From the NCBI GenBank assembly GCA_017883205.1, contig JADGNZ010000009.1:95028-159027 (forward strand): a stretch of DNA of 64,000 nucleotides, read 5' to 3'. Source of the stretch: Thermoanaerobaculia bacterium (GTDB taxonomy: Bacteria; Acidobacteriota; Thermoanaerobaculia; Gp7-AA8). Positions 25,163 through 34,647 of this stretch are shown here, in pieces. The notes beneath the pieces were generated by a model that was not told the DNA's origin, did no database searches, and saw only the letters and a list, made by a program, of their open reading frames with translations. The position numbers and the translations under genes are program-made. The stretch's first letter is position 1. Every line of letters starts with the position of its first letter.

Positions 25163-26085
25163 GTCGTACCCGCGGCTGGAGGTCGCGATCTCCTTCCCCG
25201 AGGTTGCAATCTCTCCGCACGAAGTCACGATCTGCTTCGACGAAGTCGTGATCTCCTTTGGCGAGATCCCGATCTCCTTCCACGTGATCGCGATCTCGCT
25301 CCCCGAGGTTACGATCTCCGCCGGCAAGATCGCGAGACCACTTCACGAGATCCCGATCTCTTTCCTCGAAGTACCGATCCCCTCCGTTCTTATCTCGATC
25401 TCCAGTTTTGAGATCGACATCCCCCTCTTTCTTAAACCGATCCCTCGGAGTCTCGTTTCGACCCCTCGGCTTCTCAAATGGACCCCTCCTGATCTCAAAG
25501 CGATCCCTTGGCTTCTCAAAACGACCTCGCGAAATCTCAAATCGATCTCGTTTCGAGATATCGCGACCCCTCCGAATCTCGAAACGATCCCTCGGAATCT
25601 CAAATCGATCTCCTTCCCCGAGGTCGCGATCTCCTCCGAAGAGATCGCGATCTCCATTTTTGAGATCGATACCCCTCTCAATCTCAAAACGACCCCTCCG
25701 AATCTCAAAACGATCCCCCGGAATCTTAAAACGACCCCTCCCAGTCTTAAAACGACCCCCCGGAATCTCGTTTCGACCCCTCCAATTCTTAAATCGACCC
25801 CTCCCGATCTCGAAAATTTGGGTTTTTTTCTTAAAACGACCCCTCTCCATCTCAAAGCGATCTATCGGTTTCTCAAAACGATCTCGCGAAGGGAGATATC
25901 GATCTCTTTTCTCGAGATCGATACCCCTCTCGAACTTAAAACGACCCCTCCGAATCTCAAAACGACCCCCCGGAATCTCGTTTCGACCCCTCCATTTCTT
26001 AAATCGACCCCTCCATTTCTTAAATCGACCCCTCCGATTCTTAGAACGACCCCCCTCAATCTCGAAGCGACCCCCTCCGAATCGC
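25163..26085. repeat. 21-bp heptad tandem array, about 44 units
   Basis: About 920 bp are built from 21-bp units. The early units alternate GATCTC with divergent 14-bp spacers. The later ones are nearly regular: TCTCAAAACGACCCCTCCGA or variants with GATCC, TTTCG and TAAAT. Because 21 is a multiple of three, several reading frames on both strands stay open and give meaningless heptapeptide repeats. No signal peptide, ribosome site or known domain goes with them. The array sits between the stops of two convergent genes. The last 140 bp before the next gene hold nothing recognisable. Confidence 0.85.
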
Positions 26086-26228
26086 AGATCGACGTGATTT
26101 CTGGAGATCGCGACTCCTCCGCCGATGCCGCGGACCTGACCACTGGGGGGCCTGACCAAGAGGTTCCGTATATTTCAGAACATCTTTTCGATCGGATTTG
26201 GAAACTCACGGCCCGTGAGACCGGATCG

Positions 26229-29213
26229 TCAGCTCGTTCCCGGCCGCAGTGCGCTCGCCGGCACCGGCTCGCCGAAAAGGAATCCCTGGACGTCTTCGCA
26301 TCCCTGTTCGCGCAGGAAATTGAGCTGCCGCTCGGTCTCCACGCCCTCGGCCGTTACGCGAAGCCGGAGACCACGAGCCATGCCGATGACGGCGGAAACG
26401 ATAGCGCGGTCGGCGGCGCTCGCTTCGATCTCCTGCACGAACTCCTGATCGATCTTCACGCTGTCGATCGGGAAGCTTCGCAGGTAATTGAGCGAGGAGT
26501 GGCCGGTGCCGAAATCGTCGATGGCAATCTGCAAACCCATCTCCCGCAAACGGTGAAGCGTGGCGATGGTGCGGTTCGTGTTCTGCATCGCCAGGCTTTC
26601 CGTGATCTCCAGCTCGAGACTGGCCGGCGCCAGTCCGGAGAGCTCGAGCGCCGCGGCGATCAGTTGGGGGAGATCGGAGTGTTGGAACTGCCGAGGGGAG
26701 AGATTAATGGCCATGCGAAAGGAGGAACCGGCCTGCTGCCACATTTTTGCCTGACGGCAGGCCTCGTTCAGCACCCACTCCCCGATCGGCACGATCAGCC
26801 TTGTCTCCTCGGCGACGGGAATGAACTCCTTCGGTCCTACCAATCCAAAACCCGGCCGGTTCCAGCGGAGAAGCGCTTCGACTCCGGTGATCCGGCCGGT
26901 GCCAATGTTGACCTGGGGCTGGTAGTACAACTCCAGCTCGTCGCGTCCGAGGGCGTGGCGCAGATCGCTCTCCAGAGAGAGCCGTTCCAGGGCCCGGCTG
27001 TTCATGGCCGGAGTGAACATCTGATAGGAGTTCCGGCCCGCGTCCTTGGCCCGATACATGGCGTGGTCGGCATTCGCAAGAAGCGCCTCGGCCGTGTCGC
27101 CGTCGCTCGGAAAGAGCGCGATGCCGATGCTGGTCGTGAGAAACAGCTCGGTTCCCTCGATGGCCAGCGGCTGCGCGACGGTCTCGAGCACCTTCTGCGC
27201 GATCTTCGCCGCATCGTTGCTCGTCTTGAGGTCAGCGAGGAGCACGGTGAACTCATCGCCTCCCATCCGCGCCACCGAATCCTCTTCACGGAGGGCGGCC
27301 TGAAGCCGCATCGCCACGGCCTTCAGAAACTCATCGCCGACAGAATGTCCGAGCGTGTCGTTGACCACCTTGAAGCGATCGAGATCGAGGAACATCACCG
27401 CGAGCGGGTGTTTCAGGCGGCGGGCGTGGGCCAGCGCGACGGTGAGCCGATCGCGAAAGAGCCGCCGGTTCGGCAGACCGGTCAGAGCATCGTGATAGGC
27501 CTGATGCTCGATGTGCTCTTCGACCGTTTTTCGTTCGGTGATATCGCGGGAGACGCCGACGACTTCGCGGGTCTGCCCCGAAATGACGTCGAGGATGATG
27601 CGGCTCGTCGTCTCGAACCAGACCAGCGAGCCGTCTTTTTTCTCGACACGATAGGCAAACGTCGTCGGACCCGACTCGTTGATCAGTGCCGAGAGGTGGC
27701 GGACTTCTTCGCGGTCCGGCGGGAAAATGAAGTCGTAAAACGAGTGTCCAACGAGCTCGGAGGGCTCGTACCCGAGGAGGCGGCGCGACGCGTCCGAGGC
27801 ATAGAGAATGATTCCGCGGCCGGAAGTCCGCGAGATCATGTCGGTCGAATTCTCGGCCATCAGCCGGTAGCGCGCCTCACTATTCCGCAGCGCTTCCGCG
27901 GCCATGCGCCGTTCGGTGATGTCGTTGTGCACGCCGATCGATCCGATTACGCTGCCCGCAGCGTCGACTACCGGCGAGCCGCCGATCTCCAGCCAGATCA
28001 CCGTCCCATCCTTTCGTCGAATGCGTAGCTCATACTGATCGGCGACGTGGCGTATTCGCAGCCGCGTCTTCTCGTGCAACAGGGCCACGTCTTCCGGATA
28101 GGCGAGCAACAGATCAGCCTTCGTGCCGACGAGCTCTTCGCGCGAGTAGCCGACCATCTCGCAAAAACGATCGTTGACGAACTGCAGGATGCCGTCGTTG
28201 TCCGTCCTGGTGAGTCCTTCGCGCATCCGCTCGACGAGCAGGCGGTAGCGCTCCTCGCTTTCCCGCAGCGCGTTCTCAGCCAGCTTGCGGTCGGTGATGT
28301 CGATGACGGTCCCTTCCAGAATCTCGGGATCGCCATCGAGCAGGTGAACGCTTTCGATGAGCCAGCACGGGCGGCCGTCTTTCCGCCGCAGGGAGATCTC
28401 GTTGCTGGTCATCATCCGTTCCCGGCGAAGGACGGCGATGTAGTCGTCGCGGTGCGACGGATCCTGATAGAGGTCCCTCGCGGAGCGCTCCATCAACTCC
28501 TCACGAGAAGAGAAGCCGAGGATCCCGGCCAGGGCGTCGTTGCAATCGAGAATGCGGCCGTCGATCGTGTTGCGATAGACGCCGGCCAGGTTGCGCTCGA
28601 AGAGGAGGCGGTGTTGCTGCTCGCTGGCGCGCAGGGCCGCCTCCGTCCGGTGACGCTGGATGGCATTGACGAAAATCTCGCCGATGATTCGCAGCAGCGA
28701 GACCGCGTCCTCGCTCCAACGCCGCCGCTCCGCGGAGGCGACTCCAAGCGCGCCGAGAAACGCGTGGTTGTACATCATCGGCACGAAGGCGACGGAGCGG
28801 TTGCCGGCGCGCTCATACGCTTCCCGCTCGGCCGCCGCTTCTCCCGGCAGATCGTCGATCGAGATCGTCAGTTGCTGGAGATCGTTCAATCGTCCGGATG
28901 ACCAGGGGAATGCCGCGAAAGGAACTTTCTCGCCGAGGCCACGGGGCACGCCTGGATCGGCATTCCACTCATGCGTGAGAACCGCCCACGCCCCATCGTC
29001 GCTGAACATGTAGATGTACGCGCGGTCGGCACCCACGAAACGGCCGACGCTCTCCAGCGCGGCGGTAATCTCCCGCTCGACGTCGGCGGCGGCGACGTTG
29101 ATGAAGTTCGTGGAGATGCCGGAGATCAGCCTCTCGAACGCGAGGCGGTGATCGAGCATCTCATGCGCAGACTGCGCACCAACCTGTTTAGTGACCGGAA
29201 TCACGTCCGACAA
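26229..29213 (-). CDS. GAF-PAS-PAS-PAS-GGDEF-EAL cyclic-di-GMP signalling protein
   Basis: The 994-residue cytoplasmic protein has an N-terminal GAF domain (about 25-190). Three PAS/PAC units follow (about 200-320, 325-445 and 450-570), each ending in an I-D/T-x-R-K/R motif. The GGDEF domain (about 575-735) has the intact active-site RMGGDEF. The EAL domain (about 745-985) has EALLRW, ITESLAM and IDDFGTGHSS. Both catalytic signatures are intact, so it could make and break c-di-GMP, with one activity dominating under sensor control. There is no transmembrane segment, so the signal is probably cytosolic (light, redox or small ligand). It stands alone and is convergent with the PQQ-like gene across the 21-bp array. 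Confidence 0.9.
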   Translation of the reverse strand: MSDVIPVTKQVGAQSAHEMLDHRLAFERLISGISTNFINVAAADVEREITAALESVGRFVGADRAYIYMFSDDGAWAVLTHEWNADPGVPRGLGEKVPFAAFPWSSGRLNDLQQLTISIDDLPGEAAAEREAYERAGNRSVAFVPMMYNHAFLGALGVASAERRRWSEDAVSLLRIIGEIFVNAIQRHRTEAALRASEQQHRLLFERNLAGVYRNTIDGRILDCNDALAGILGFSSREELMERSARDLYQDPSHRDDYIAVLRRERMMTSNEISLRRKDGRPCWLIESVHLLDGDPEILEGTVIDITDRKLAENALRESEERYRLLVERMREGLTRTDNDGILQFVNDRFCEMVGYSREELVGTKADLLLAYPEDVALLHEKTRLRIRHVADQYELRIRRKDGTVIWLEIGGSPVVDAAGSVIGSIGVHNDITERRMAAEALRNSEARYRLMAENSTDMISRTSGRGIILYASDASRRLLGYEPSELVGHSFYDFIFPPDREEVRHLSALINESGPTTFAYRVEKKDGSLVWFETTSRIILDVISGQTREVVGVSRDITERKTVEEHIEHQAYHDALTGLPNRRLFRDRLTVALAHARRLKHPLAVMFLDLDRFKVVNDTLGHSVGDEFLKAVAMRLQAALREEDSVARMGGDEFTVLLADLKTSNDAAKIAQKVLETVAQPLAIEGTELFLTTSIGIALFPSDGDTAEALLANADHAMYRAKDAGRNSYQMFTPAMNSRALERLSLESDLRHALGRDELELYYQPQVNIGTGRITGVEALLRWNRPGFGLVGPKEFIPVAEETRLIVPIGEWVLNEACRQAKMWQQAGSSFRMAINLSPRQFQHSDLPQLIAAALELSGLAPASLELEITESLAMQNTNRTIATLHRLREMGLQIAIDDFGTGHSSLNYLRSFPIDSVKIDQEFVQEIEASAADRAIVSAVIGMARGLRLRVTAEGVETERQLNFLREQGCEDVQGFLFGEPVPASALRPGTS

Positions 29214-29338
29214 TCGAGTCCCCCAAAGGTGAATTTGTTACGTTAGCACCCTCCGGCAGGAGTTGCTCCACTCCGCTTCGGAACCCCGCATTCGTTGAAG
29301 TGCGAGCCCGGGTTCACTTCTTGCTCTAGAATCGGAGG

Positions 29339-29818
29339 ATGAGAAACCTCCTCATTGCCGCCGCGCTCGTTCTGGCAGCCTGTTCATCCTCGGCACCGGC
29401 TGCCCCGAAACAGAAGGCCAACATCCCCGATCCCGACTTCGAGATCCGTCAGCTCTCGGGAGCGGCGGAGCAGAACTACGCCGATGGACCGATCGAAGTG
29501 AAGTATCGCCTCGATATCGGCAACCGAGCCGACGTGCCGATCACGCTCGCCAGAGTCGAGATCGTCACGGTGAATCCCCCAGGCGGGGCGTATAACCTCG
29601 ATCCTTCGCACCGGTCGTATTACTTTCGCAAAGCGATCGAACCGCACCAGACCGCCACGATTGAGTTCTGGGCCAAGGCGATCAGCTACGGCCCCGATAA
29701 TCGTCGTCAGAACGAGCCGGTCACCGTACGAGGCACCCTCTATTTCGAGTCGCCGAATGGCTACCTGCGCCACGTGTTCATAAAAGAGCTCGGTCAGTAC
29801 GCGGGTCAGAACGATTAA
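29339..29818 (+). CDS. Predicted lipoprotein of unknown function
   Basis: The 159-residue product has a clear lipoprotein signal (LVLAACSSS, Cys15). The mature part is predicted to be an immunoglobulin-like beta domain: IEVKYRLDIGNRADVPITLARVEIVTV, then ATIEFWAKAIS and VTVRGTLYFES. This looks like a late-embryogenesis-abundant (LEA2/WHy) or similar all-beta fold, but the match is only to strand pattern. It ends in front of a complex palindromic region. Confidence 0.65.
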   Translation: MRNLLIAAALVLAACSSSAPAAPKQKANIPDPDFEIRQLSGAAEQNYADGPIEVKYRLDIGNRADVPITLARVEIVTVNPPGGAYNLDPSHRSYYFRKAIEPHQTATIEFWAKAISYGPDNRRQNEPVTVRGTLYFESPNGYLRHVFIKELGQYAGQND

Positions 29819-29820
29819 TC

Positions 29821-30250
29821 AGGACAGAGAGCAGAGACAAGAGATCAGAGACAAGAGATCAGGGGCTATCCGGGAGGTGTCATCCACGGTTTCAAGGTGT
29901 CATCCTGAGCCTGCCGGAGGCGCCGCGTTGCTCGTTGCTTTCACCCAGACCTTCCTCGGCGCCGCAGGACGGCGAAGGATCTCAAGTTGCCGCGCACATG
30001 GCATGCGCCTCGTAATTTGAGATCCTTCGACGTCCTACGCCGCCACATCTTGCAGCGCGACGGCTCGAGTACGGATGGCGGCTCCGGCGTCTCAGGATGA
30101 CACCGCTCCTTTTGCGCGCCGAGTGCGCAGCCGCTAACTGGACGGGTCGTTCTCTGGCGCGGACGAGGTTTGCGCCGGGGGTCTCTGGTCTCCGTCTCTG
30201 GTCTCCGTCTCTGGTCTCCTGTCTCTGGTCTCTCGTCTCTGATCTCTACG
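29821..30250. repeat. Nested palindromic repeats (GATCAGAGAC family and TCATCCTGA family)
   Basis: The outer arms are GAGATCAGAGACAAGAGATC near 29840 and the inverted TCTCTGGTCTCCGTCTCTGG run near 30180. Nested inside is a second element with GTGTCATCCTGAG and CTCAGGATGACAC ends and internal GAAGGATCTCAAGTTG / TTTGAGATCCTTCG arms. No gene is evident. Confidence 0.7.
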
Positions 30251-30268
30251 TCATAAGATGCGCGCCGA

Positions 30269-31018
30269 ATGTTTCGAACGATATGGGCTGTGATCGTTGC
30301 GATCGCTGTCACGATTCCGCTGGCCACCGCCGTGCTGATCATTGCCATGCTTTCGTCGGCGTCGCCGTTGATCGAGCCCATCATCCGTTGGTGGGCGCGC
30401 GCGATCGTGTGGGGAGCGGGGATCGATCTGCGCAGCGACGGAATCGAGCGCATCGACCGCGGTAAGCGCTACATCCTCATCGCCAACCATCACTCATATT
30501 TCGACATCCCATGCATCTTCGCGGCGGTCCCGCAGCCGATCCGGTTCATGGCCAAGAAGAGTTTATTCAGCATTCCGATCTTCGGGTGGGCCATCGGCCG
30601 TGCCGGGTTCATCCCGATCGATCGAAAAAACCGGCGCACCGCGGTCAAGTCATTCGATCTGGCCGTCGAGCGGATCCGGCGCGGCAATACGATCGTCATC
30701 TTCCCGGAAGAGGGACGCTCACGCGAAGTGGCGATGAAGCCCTTTCAGCGCGGCGCGTTCCTGCTGGCGATCCGATCGGAGCTGCCGATCCTTCCACTCG
30801 CGATCGACGGCACGTACGAAGTGTTCCGCGTCGGCGCGAGAAAGATCACACCGGGCGTCGTCACGGTGCGCGTGGGCACGGAGATCGAGACAGCGGGTGC
30901 CGGCGTTCGCGCCAAAGACGGTCTCCGCGAGCAATCGCGGTCGCAGATTGAGGTGATGCTCGCGCGCGGCAGCGTCAGCGCGGATTCGAAGAGCGTCGAC
31001 GCAGCACCACTTCATTGA
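30269..31018 (+). CDS. plsC: 1-acyl-sn-glycerol-3-phosphate acyltransferase
   Basis: The 249-residue protein has a hydrophobic N-terminal anchor (about 5-28) and the PlsC motifs in order. The catalytic NHHSYFD has H74 and D79. Next come MAKKSLFSIPIFGWAIGRAGFIPIDR, IFPEEGRS near 145 and a final LPILPLAIDGT. These define the acyltransferase that makes phosphatidic acid at the inner membrane. The start is followed closely by the anchor, as usual. The gene is convergent with selA, 67 bp away. Confidence 0.9.
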   Translation: MFRTIWAVIVAIAVTIPLATAVLIIAMLSSASPLIEPIIRWWARAIVWGAGIDLRSDGIERIDRGKRYILIANHHSYFDIPCIFAAVPQPIRFMAKKSLFSIPIFGWAIGRAGFIPIDRKNRRTAVKSFDLAVERIRRGNTIVIFPEEGRSREVAMKPFQRGAFLLAIRSELPILPLAIDGTYEVFRVGARKITPGVVTVRVGTEIETAGAGVRAKDGLREQSRSQIEVMLARGSVSADSKSVDAAPLH

Positions 31019-31085
31019 CGAGCAGACCGAAGACGCGGGAGCTGCGCTCCTTCGCAAAACAGTGAAAGGTGAGCCTGCGCGTCCG

Positions 31086-32435
31086 TTATCCCCGGATGGC
31101 TTCGGCCACGACCTGGCGCTCCCGATCTCCCAGCGTCCGCACTTCGATCGTGAAGCGGTCGTCGACGATTCGGCCTGCGATTGGCGTGGAATGCCGGAGG
31201 AAGCGCGCGGCGAGCTCGCTGGCGTCGCCGGGAACTTCGATCGCGATCGAGCGGATCGTCTCGGTTGGCGTGGTGCCGCCGCCCAGCGCACATCGGCTCT
31301 CGATCACCCGGCTCTTCGTCCCCCGCACCATCTCCTCGGCATGCGCTCGCAGCGTGTCGAGTGGCGTTGCCAGCATCCGGTAGATCGGAATCTCCGTTTC
31401 GTACCGGGCCGTGGCGAACGCGCGCAAGGTCTCGGCGATGACAGCGTACGATTCCTTCCCCGCCCGCAGCGCGCGCATGAGTGGATGCTTGCGGCAGCGG
31501 CGGATGATGTCTTCGCGCCCTAGGATTAGACCGCCCTGAGTGGCGCCGATGAGTTTGTCGGTCGAGCAGGTGATGGCGTCGACGCCGCTGGCGAAGAGCT
31601 CGCGAACGGTCGGCTGCCGCGAAAAACCGTAAGGCGAGAGATCGACGACGCGCCCGCTGCCTTCGTCGTAAAGAAGCGGAAGCCTGTGGTCGCGTGCCAC
31701 GGCCACGAGTTGATCGATCGACGGCGTCTCCGTGAAGCCGACGATCTCGAAATTCGATCGATGAACCCGAAGGATCGCTGCCGTAGCCTCCGACGCCGCT
31801 TCATCGAAATCGGCAGCGTGCGTCCGGTTAGTCGTTCCCACTTCCCGCAACCGTGCGCCGCCCTGCTGAATGACGTCTGGGACACGGAACGAGCCGCCGA
31901 TCTCGACCAGCTCGCCGCGCGAAACGATCACTTCCTTTCCCGCGGCAACGGCCGCGAGCAGGAGCAGCGTGCCGGCGGCGTTGTTGTTCGCCAGCACTGC
32001 CGATTCGCAGCCGAACAGCGTGCGGCACAACTCCGTCAAGTGCTCGTCGCGCCGTCCTCGGGAGCCTTCGTCGAGGTCGAACTCGAGATTCGAGTAGTTG
32101 GTCGTGACGGCGGCGGCACGCGACCAGAGCGCGGGATCGATCGGCGAGCGCCCAAGATTCGTGTGGATGATGATGCCGGTGCCGTTGATCACCGGCCGCA
32201 GCGTCGATTCTGTAGCGACGGCAAGCCGGGCGCGAACGTCGCTGGCGGCCGCGCGCTCCTCGAACAGGACGCGGTCCCGGCGAATGGTCTCCAAATGGAG
32301 ACAGACGGCGTCCTTCACACGCTCGCGGCCGAATTGCGCGACCATGTCCCGCAACGATTCGCTGGAGAGAATCCGCTCGACGGACGGGATACGGCGCAGT
32401 GAGGAATCTCCCGAATCGGTCGTCGCTTTGGGCAT
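31086..32435 (-). CDS. selA: L-seryl-tRNA(Sec) selenium transferase SelA
   Basis: The 449-residue PLP enzyme converts seryl-tRNA(Sec) to selenocysteinyl-tRNA(Sec). It has the family N-terminus (IPSVERILSSE), VINGTGIIIHTNLGRSP near 81-98, and the PLP lysine in CSTDKLIGATQGG (Lys294; E. coli uses Lys295). I chose ATG 32433-32435, because the 124 codons upstream are translated from a palindromic repeat. No selB, selD or selC is seen next to it. Its presence means the organism can probably insert selenocysteine, which matters for the TGA-interrupted rhodanese gene at 57670. Confidence 0.92.
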   Translation of the reverse strand: MPKATTDSGDSSLRRIPSVERILSSESLRDMVAQFGRERVKDAVCLHLETIRRDRVLFEERAAASDVRARLAVATESTLRPVINGTGIIIHTNLGRSPIDPALWSRAAAVTTNYSNLEFDLDEGSRGRRDEHLTELCRTLFGCESAVLANNNAAGTLLLLAAVAAGKEVIVSRGELVEIGGSFRVPDVIQQGGARLREVGTTNRTHAADFDEAASEATAAILRVHRSNFEIVGFTETPSIDQLVAVARDHRLPLLYDEGSGRVVDLSPYGFSRQPTVRELFASGVDAITCSTDKLIGATQGGLILGREDIIRRCRKHPLMRALRAGKESYAVIAETLRAFATARYETEIPIYRMLATPLDTLRAHAEEMVRGTKSRVIESRCALGGGTTPTETIRSIAIEVPGDASELAARFLRHSTPIAGRIVDDRFTIEVRTLGDRERQVVAEAIRG

Positions 32436-32445
32436 GGAGCGCGTA

Positions 32446-32672
32446 TTGTAGTTGCGGGTGTTGGTTGTCGGGGGTCGGGAGTCGGAGAGAACCGGCGAGG
32501 TTCCTGGTGTTTCTCCGACCCTCGACTCCCGAAAAACGACGCCCGCAAAAAACCATCGAATTGTAGTTTGCGGGTATCGTTTGCCGGGGATCGGGAGTCG
32601 GAGAAGGGCCGGCGAAGCTTCTGGTTCTGCTCCGACACCCGACACCCGACACCCGAGAACCGACGCCCACGA
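32446..32672. repeat. Double GGGTGTCGG-family palindrome between divergent genes
   Basis: Two elements in a row: left arms such as GGTTGTCGGGGGTCGGGAG and GATCGGGAGTCGGAGAAGG, right arms such as CTCCGACCCTCGACTCCCG and CCGACACCCGACACCCGAC. They fill the selA-to-MXAN_5187-like gap and must include the promoters of both genes. Confidence 0.75.
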
Positions 32673-32673
32673 A

Positions 32674-33264
32674 ATGATCAAACAGGACGACGAGCTCGAC
32701 AAGCTCGAAGAGGACATCCGGAAAATCAAGAACAAGTACGACCAGTTCTTTTCCGGAATCCAGAAGCTCCCGCCGATGCACGAGCGCCGGCTGCTCGAGG
32801 TGTACATCTACGAGCTGGGAAAACAGAAGATGCGAGACAACACGCGCCGCTTCCGTTACTCGCAACTGCTGACGCGCTACAACCAGTTGCGCGAGTTGTG
32901 GGGACGGAAGATGCGCGAGCGGGAAGAAGGGCCTATCGACTTCCGGCGCCGTGCGGCCGCCCTGAGGGAACCGGCCCCGCCCACACCTCCGCCCGCGCCG
33001 CGCGTAACCTCGGCAAGGGCCGATCCGTATGTAACGGTAGCGCCGGGCTCGAACAGCGAGGAGATCCAACGGCTCTTCGGCGATATCGAGAAAGAGCAAC
33101 TCAAACTCGGACGGTTACCGAACATCACGATGGAGCAACTGAAAACAATGGTGCAGAAGCAAAGCGATCTCGTTCGTGCGAAATATCACGTCGCCGCCGT
33201 CGCCTTTCGTGTGGACGTCGTCGATGGCAAAGTCAAACTGAAAGCGAAACCAATCCAGGAATGA
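32674..33264 (+). CDS. Coiled-coil protein resembling MXAN_5187 C-terminal domain family
   Basis: The 196-residue protein has a charged N-terminal helical region (DELDKLEEDIRKIKNKYDQFFSG, then LLEVYIYELGKQKMRDN) and a YSQLLTRYNQLRELWGRKMRE helix. A Pro-rich linker and a second helical part follow (TMEQLKTMVQKQSDLVRAKY), then a short beta end. This order is what I recall for myxobacterial MXAN_5187-type proteins, of unknown function. The stop overlaps the next gene (ATGA), which encodes a TPR lipoprotein, so they likely work together. Confidence 0.6.
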   Translation: MIKQDDELDKLEEDIRKIKNKYDQFFSGIQKLPPMHERRLLEVYIYELGKQKMRDNTRRFRYSQLLTRYNQLRELWGRKMREREEGPIDFRRRAAALREPAPPTPPPAPRVTSARADPYVTVAPGSNSEEIQRLFGDIEKEQLKLGRLPNITMEQLKTMVQKQSDLVRAKYHVAAVAFRVDVVDGKVKLKAKPIQE

Positions 33265-33968
33265 TGATGAAACGACTCCTACTTCTTGCCGCAGCCGTGG
33301 CGTTAGCCGCCTGTTCAACCACCACGAAGCATCACGACTCCAATCCGTACGCGAATCCGTTCTACGCGAAATACCTCAACACCGGCGCGTGGGTCGACGC
33401 AGAGATCACGCGCACGATCAACGACCTGAGCGCCAATCCGCGCTCGGCCACACTGCACAACACGCTCGGGCAGCTCCTGATCCAGAAGGGTTTTCCGAAG
33501 GACGCCGAGACCGAGTTCGAGCGCGCCGTCAACGCTGACTCGCACTTCTATCCCGGCTGGTACAACCTCGGACTGGTCCGCATGTCCCGCGGTGATCTCA
33601 TCGGCGCGCACCACGCATTCTCACGGACCATCCACTACAAGCCCGGCCACTCGGCGGCTCTCTTCCAACTGGGCTTGATGGAAGAGAAGCGCAACCATCA
33701 GAGCGCCGCAGTCGACTATTACGCAAAAGCGTTCACGATCAATCCGGCTCTGCTCGACGTGCGCGTGAACCCCCGCATCCTCGACAGCAACCTGGTCGAC
33801 ATCGCCCTGATCAAGGCTTATCCGAACGATCACTCTCGCCAAAGCATGGCCTTCAATCCCGCACCGCCGGGCTATGTGCAGGAAGGCCTCAGCACGCCGC
33901 CGAAAGTCATCGGACCGAGCTCGACGCCGCCGGCGGCCGCGCCGCAACCAGTGAAGCCGCCGAAGTAG
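33261..33968 (+). CDS. TPR-repeat lipoprotein
   Basis: Three ATG codons occur in a row; the first overlaps the previous stop. The 235-residue product has a lipoprotein signal (LAACSTT). Two or three TPR units follow (LHNTLGQLLIQKGFPKDAETEFERAV, GWYNLGLVRMSRGDLIGAHHAF, ALFQLGLMEEKRNHQSAAVDYY). The tail is Pro-rich (SSTPPAAAPQPVKPPK). TPR lipoproteins of this size often act in outer-membrane or pilus assembly. The precise role here is unknown. Confidence 0.75.
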   Translation: MMMKRLLLLAAAVALAACSTTTKHHDSNPYANPFYAKYLNTGAWVDAEITRTINDLSANPRSATLHNTLGQLLIQKGFPKDAETEFERAVNADSHFYPGWYNLGLVRMSRGDLIGAHHAFSRTIHYKPGHSAALFQLGLMEEKRNHQSAAVDYYAKAFTINPALLDVRVNPRILDSNLVDIALIKAYPNDHSRQSMAFNPAPPGYVQEGLSTPPKVIGPSSTPPAAAPQPVKPPK

Positions 33969-33969
33969 G

Positions 33970-34080
33970 AGCGGAAGAGATCAGAGACAGGAGATCAGAG
34001 ACAAGAGACCAGGGGCTACCTGCCGCCTCGTCCCGAATCTCTGATCTCTGATCTCCTGATCTCTGATCTCTGATCTCATC
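33970..34080. repeat. Palindromic GATCAGAGAC-family repeat
   Basis: GAGATCAGAGACAGGAGATC and the following GAGACAAGAGACC are mirrored by ATCTCTGATCTCCTGATCTC on the right. It lies 28 bp before the next start codon. Confidence 0.75.
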
Positions 34081-34108
34081 GGCACGCGAGAAGCATTACT
34101 CTTCCCGC

Positions 34109-34561
34109 ATGAAAAAGCGGAACAAGATCCTTCTCGGTCTGCTGGCGGTGGCAGTCTTCATTCAACTCATTCCGGTACCGAAGACCAATCCGCCGGTAAC
34201 CGGCGAGATTGCAGCACCGCCGGAGGTGAAAGCGGTACTGCGCAAGAGCTGCTACGACTGCCATTCCAACGAGACCGCCTGGCCCTGGTACAGCCGCATC
34301 GCGCCTGGTTCGTGGCTGCTCTATCGCGATGTGACGCAAGGACGGCGGACAATGAACTTCAGCGCCTGGCAGCAGATGCCGCAGGATCGGCAGAACAGGC
34401 GCCGCAAGGGAGTCTGGGACGAAGTCGCATCGGGCGACATGCCGCTTTGGTTTTACAAGCCGCTCCACCCCGCCTCAAAGGTCACCGACGAAGACAAAGC
34501 CATACTCAAAGCGTGGAGCGACGCGGGACCCGCAGTTCCCAAAGGCAAAACAGGCGGATGA
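34109..34561 (+). CDS. Membrane-anchored haem-binding domain protein
   Basis: The 150-residue protein has an N-terminal signal anchor (LLGLLAVAVFIQLIPVP) and one haem motif CYDCH at residues 48-52, followed by SNETAWPWYSRIAPGSWLLYRD. That run is characteristic of the haem-binding domain family often found next to multiheme cytochromes in Bacteroidota and Acidobacteriota. It probably holds one c-type haem on the periplasmic side. It sits alone upstream of the protein kinase gene. Confidence 0.8.
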   Translation: MKKRNKILLGLLAVAVFIQLIPVPKTNPPVTGEIAAPPEVKAVLRKSCYDCHSNETAWPWYSRIAPGSWLLYRDVTQGRRTMNFSAWQQMPQDRQNRRRKGVWDEVASGDMPLWFYKPLHPASKVTDEDKAILKAWSDAGPAVPKGKTGG

Positions 34562-34647
34562 CACGAGCGGAGATCTGAGCAAACCGTCGATCTGAAGCTC
34601 CCCATCCCGCTCTGTCTCCGATCCCCGATCTCGTCCATACTCCTCGC

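Noticed and set aside
24828-28028. Very long open frames on both strands (443 and 926 residues) across the 21-bp array
   Set aside because: They are open only because the repeat period is a multiple of three; they read as heptapeptide nonsense and run antisense through real genes.
31015-31085. Open frame after the selA stop, as a possible readthrough extension
   Set aside because: SelA is already full length at 449 residues, the stop is TAA, and the 36 extra codons match nothing I know.
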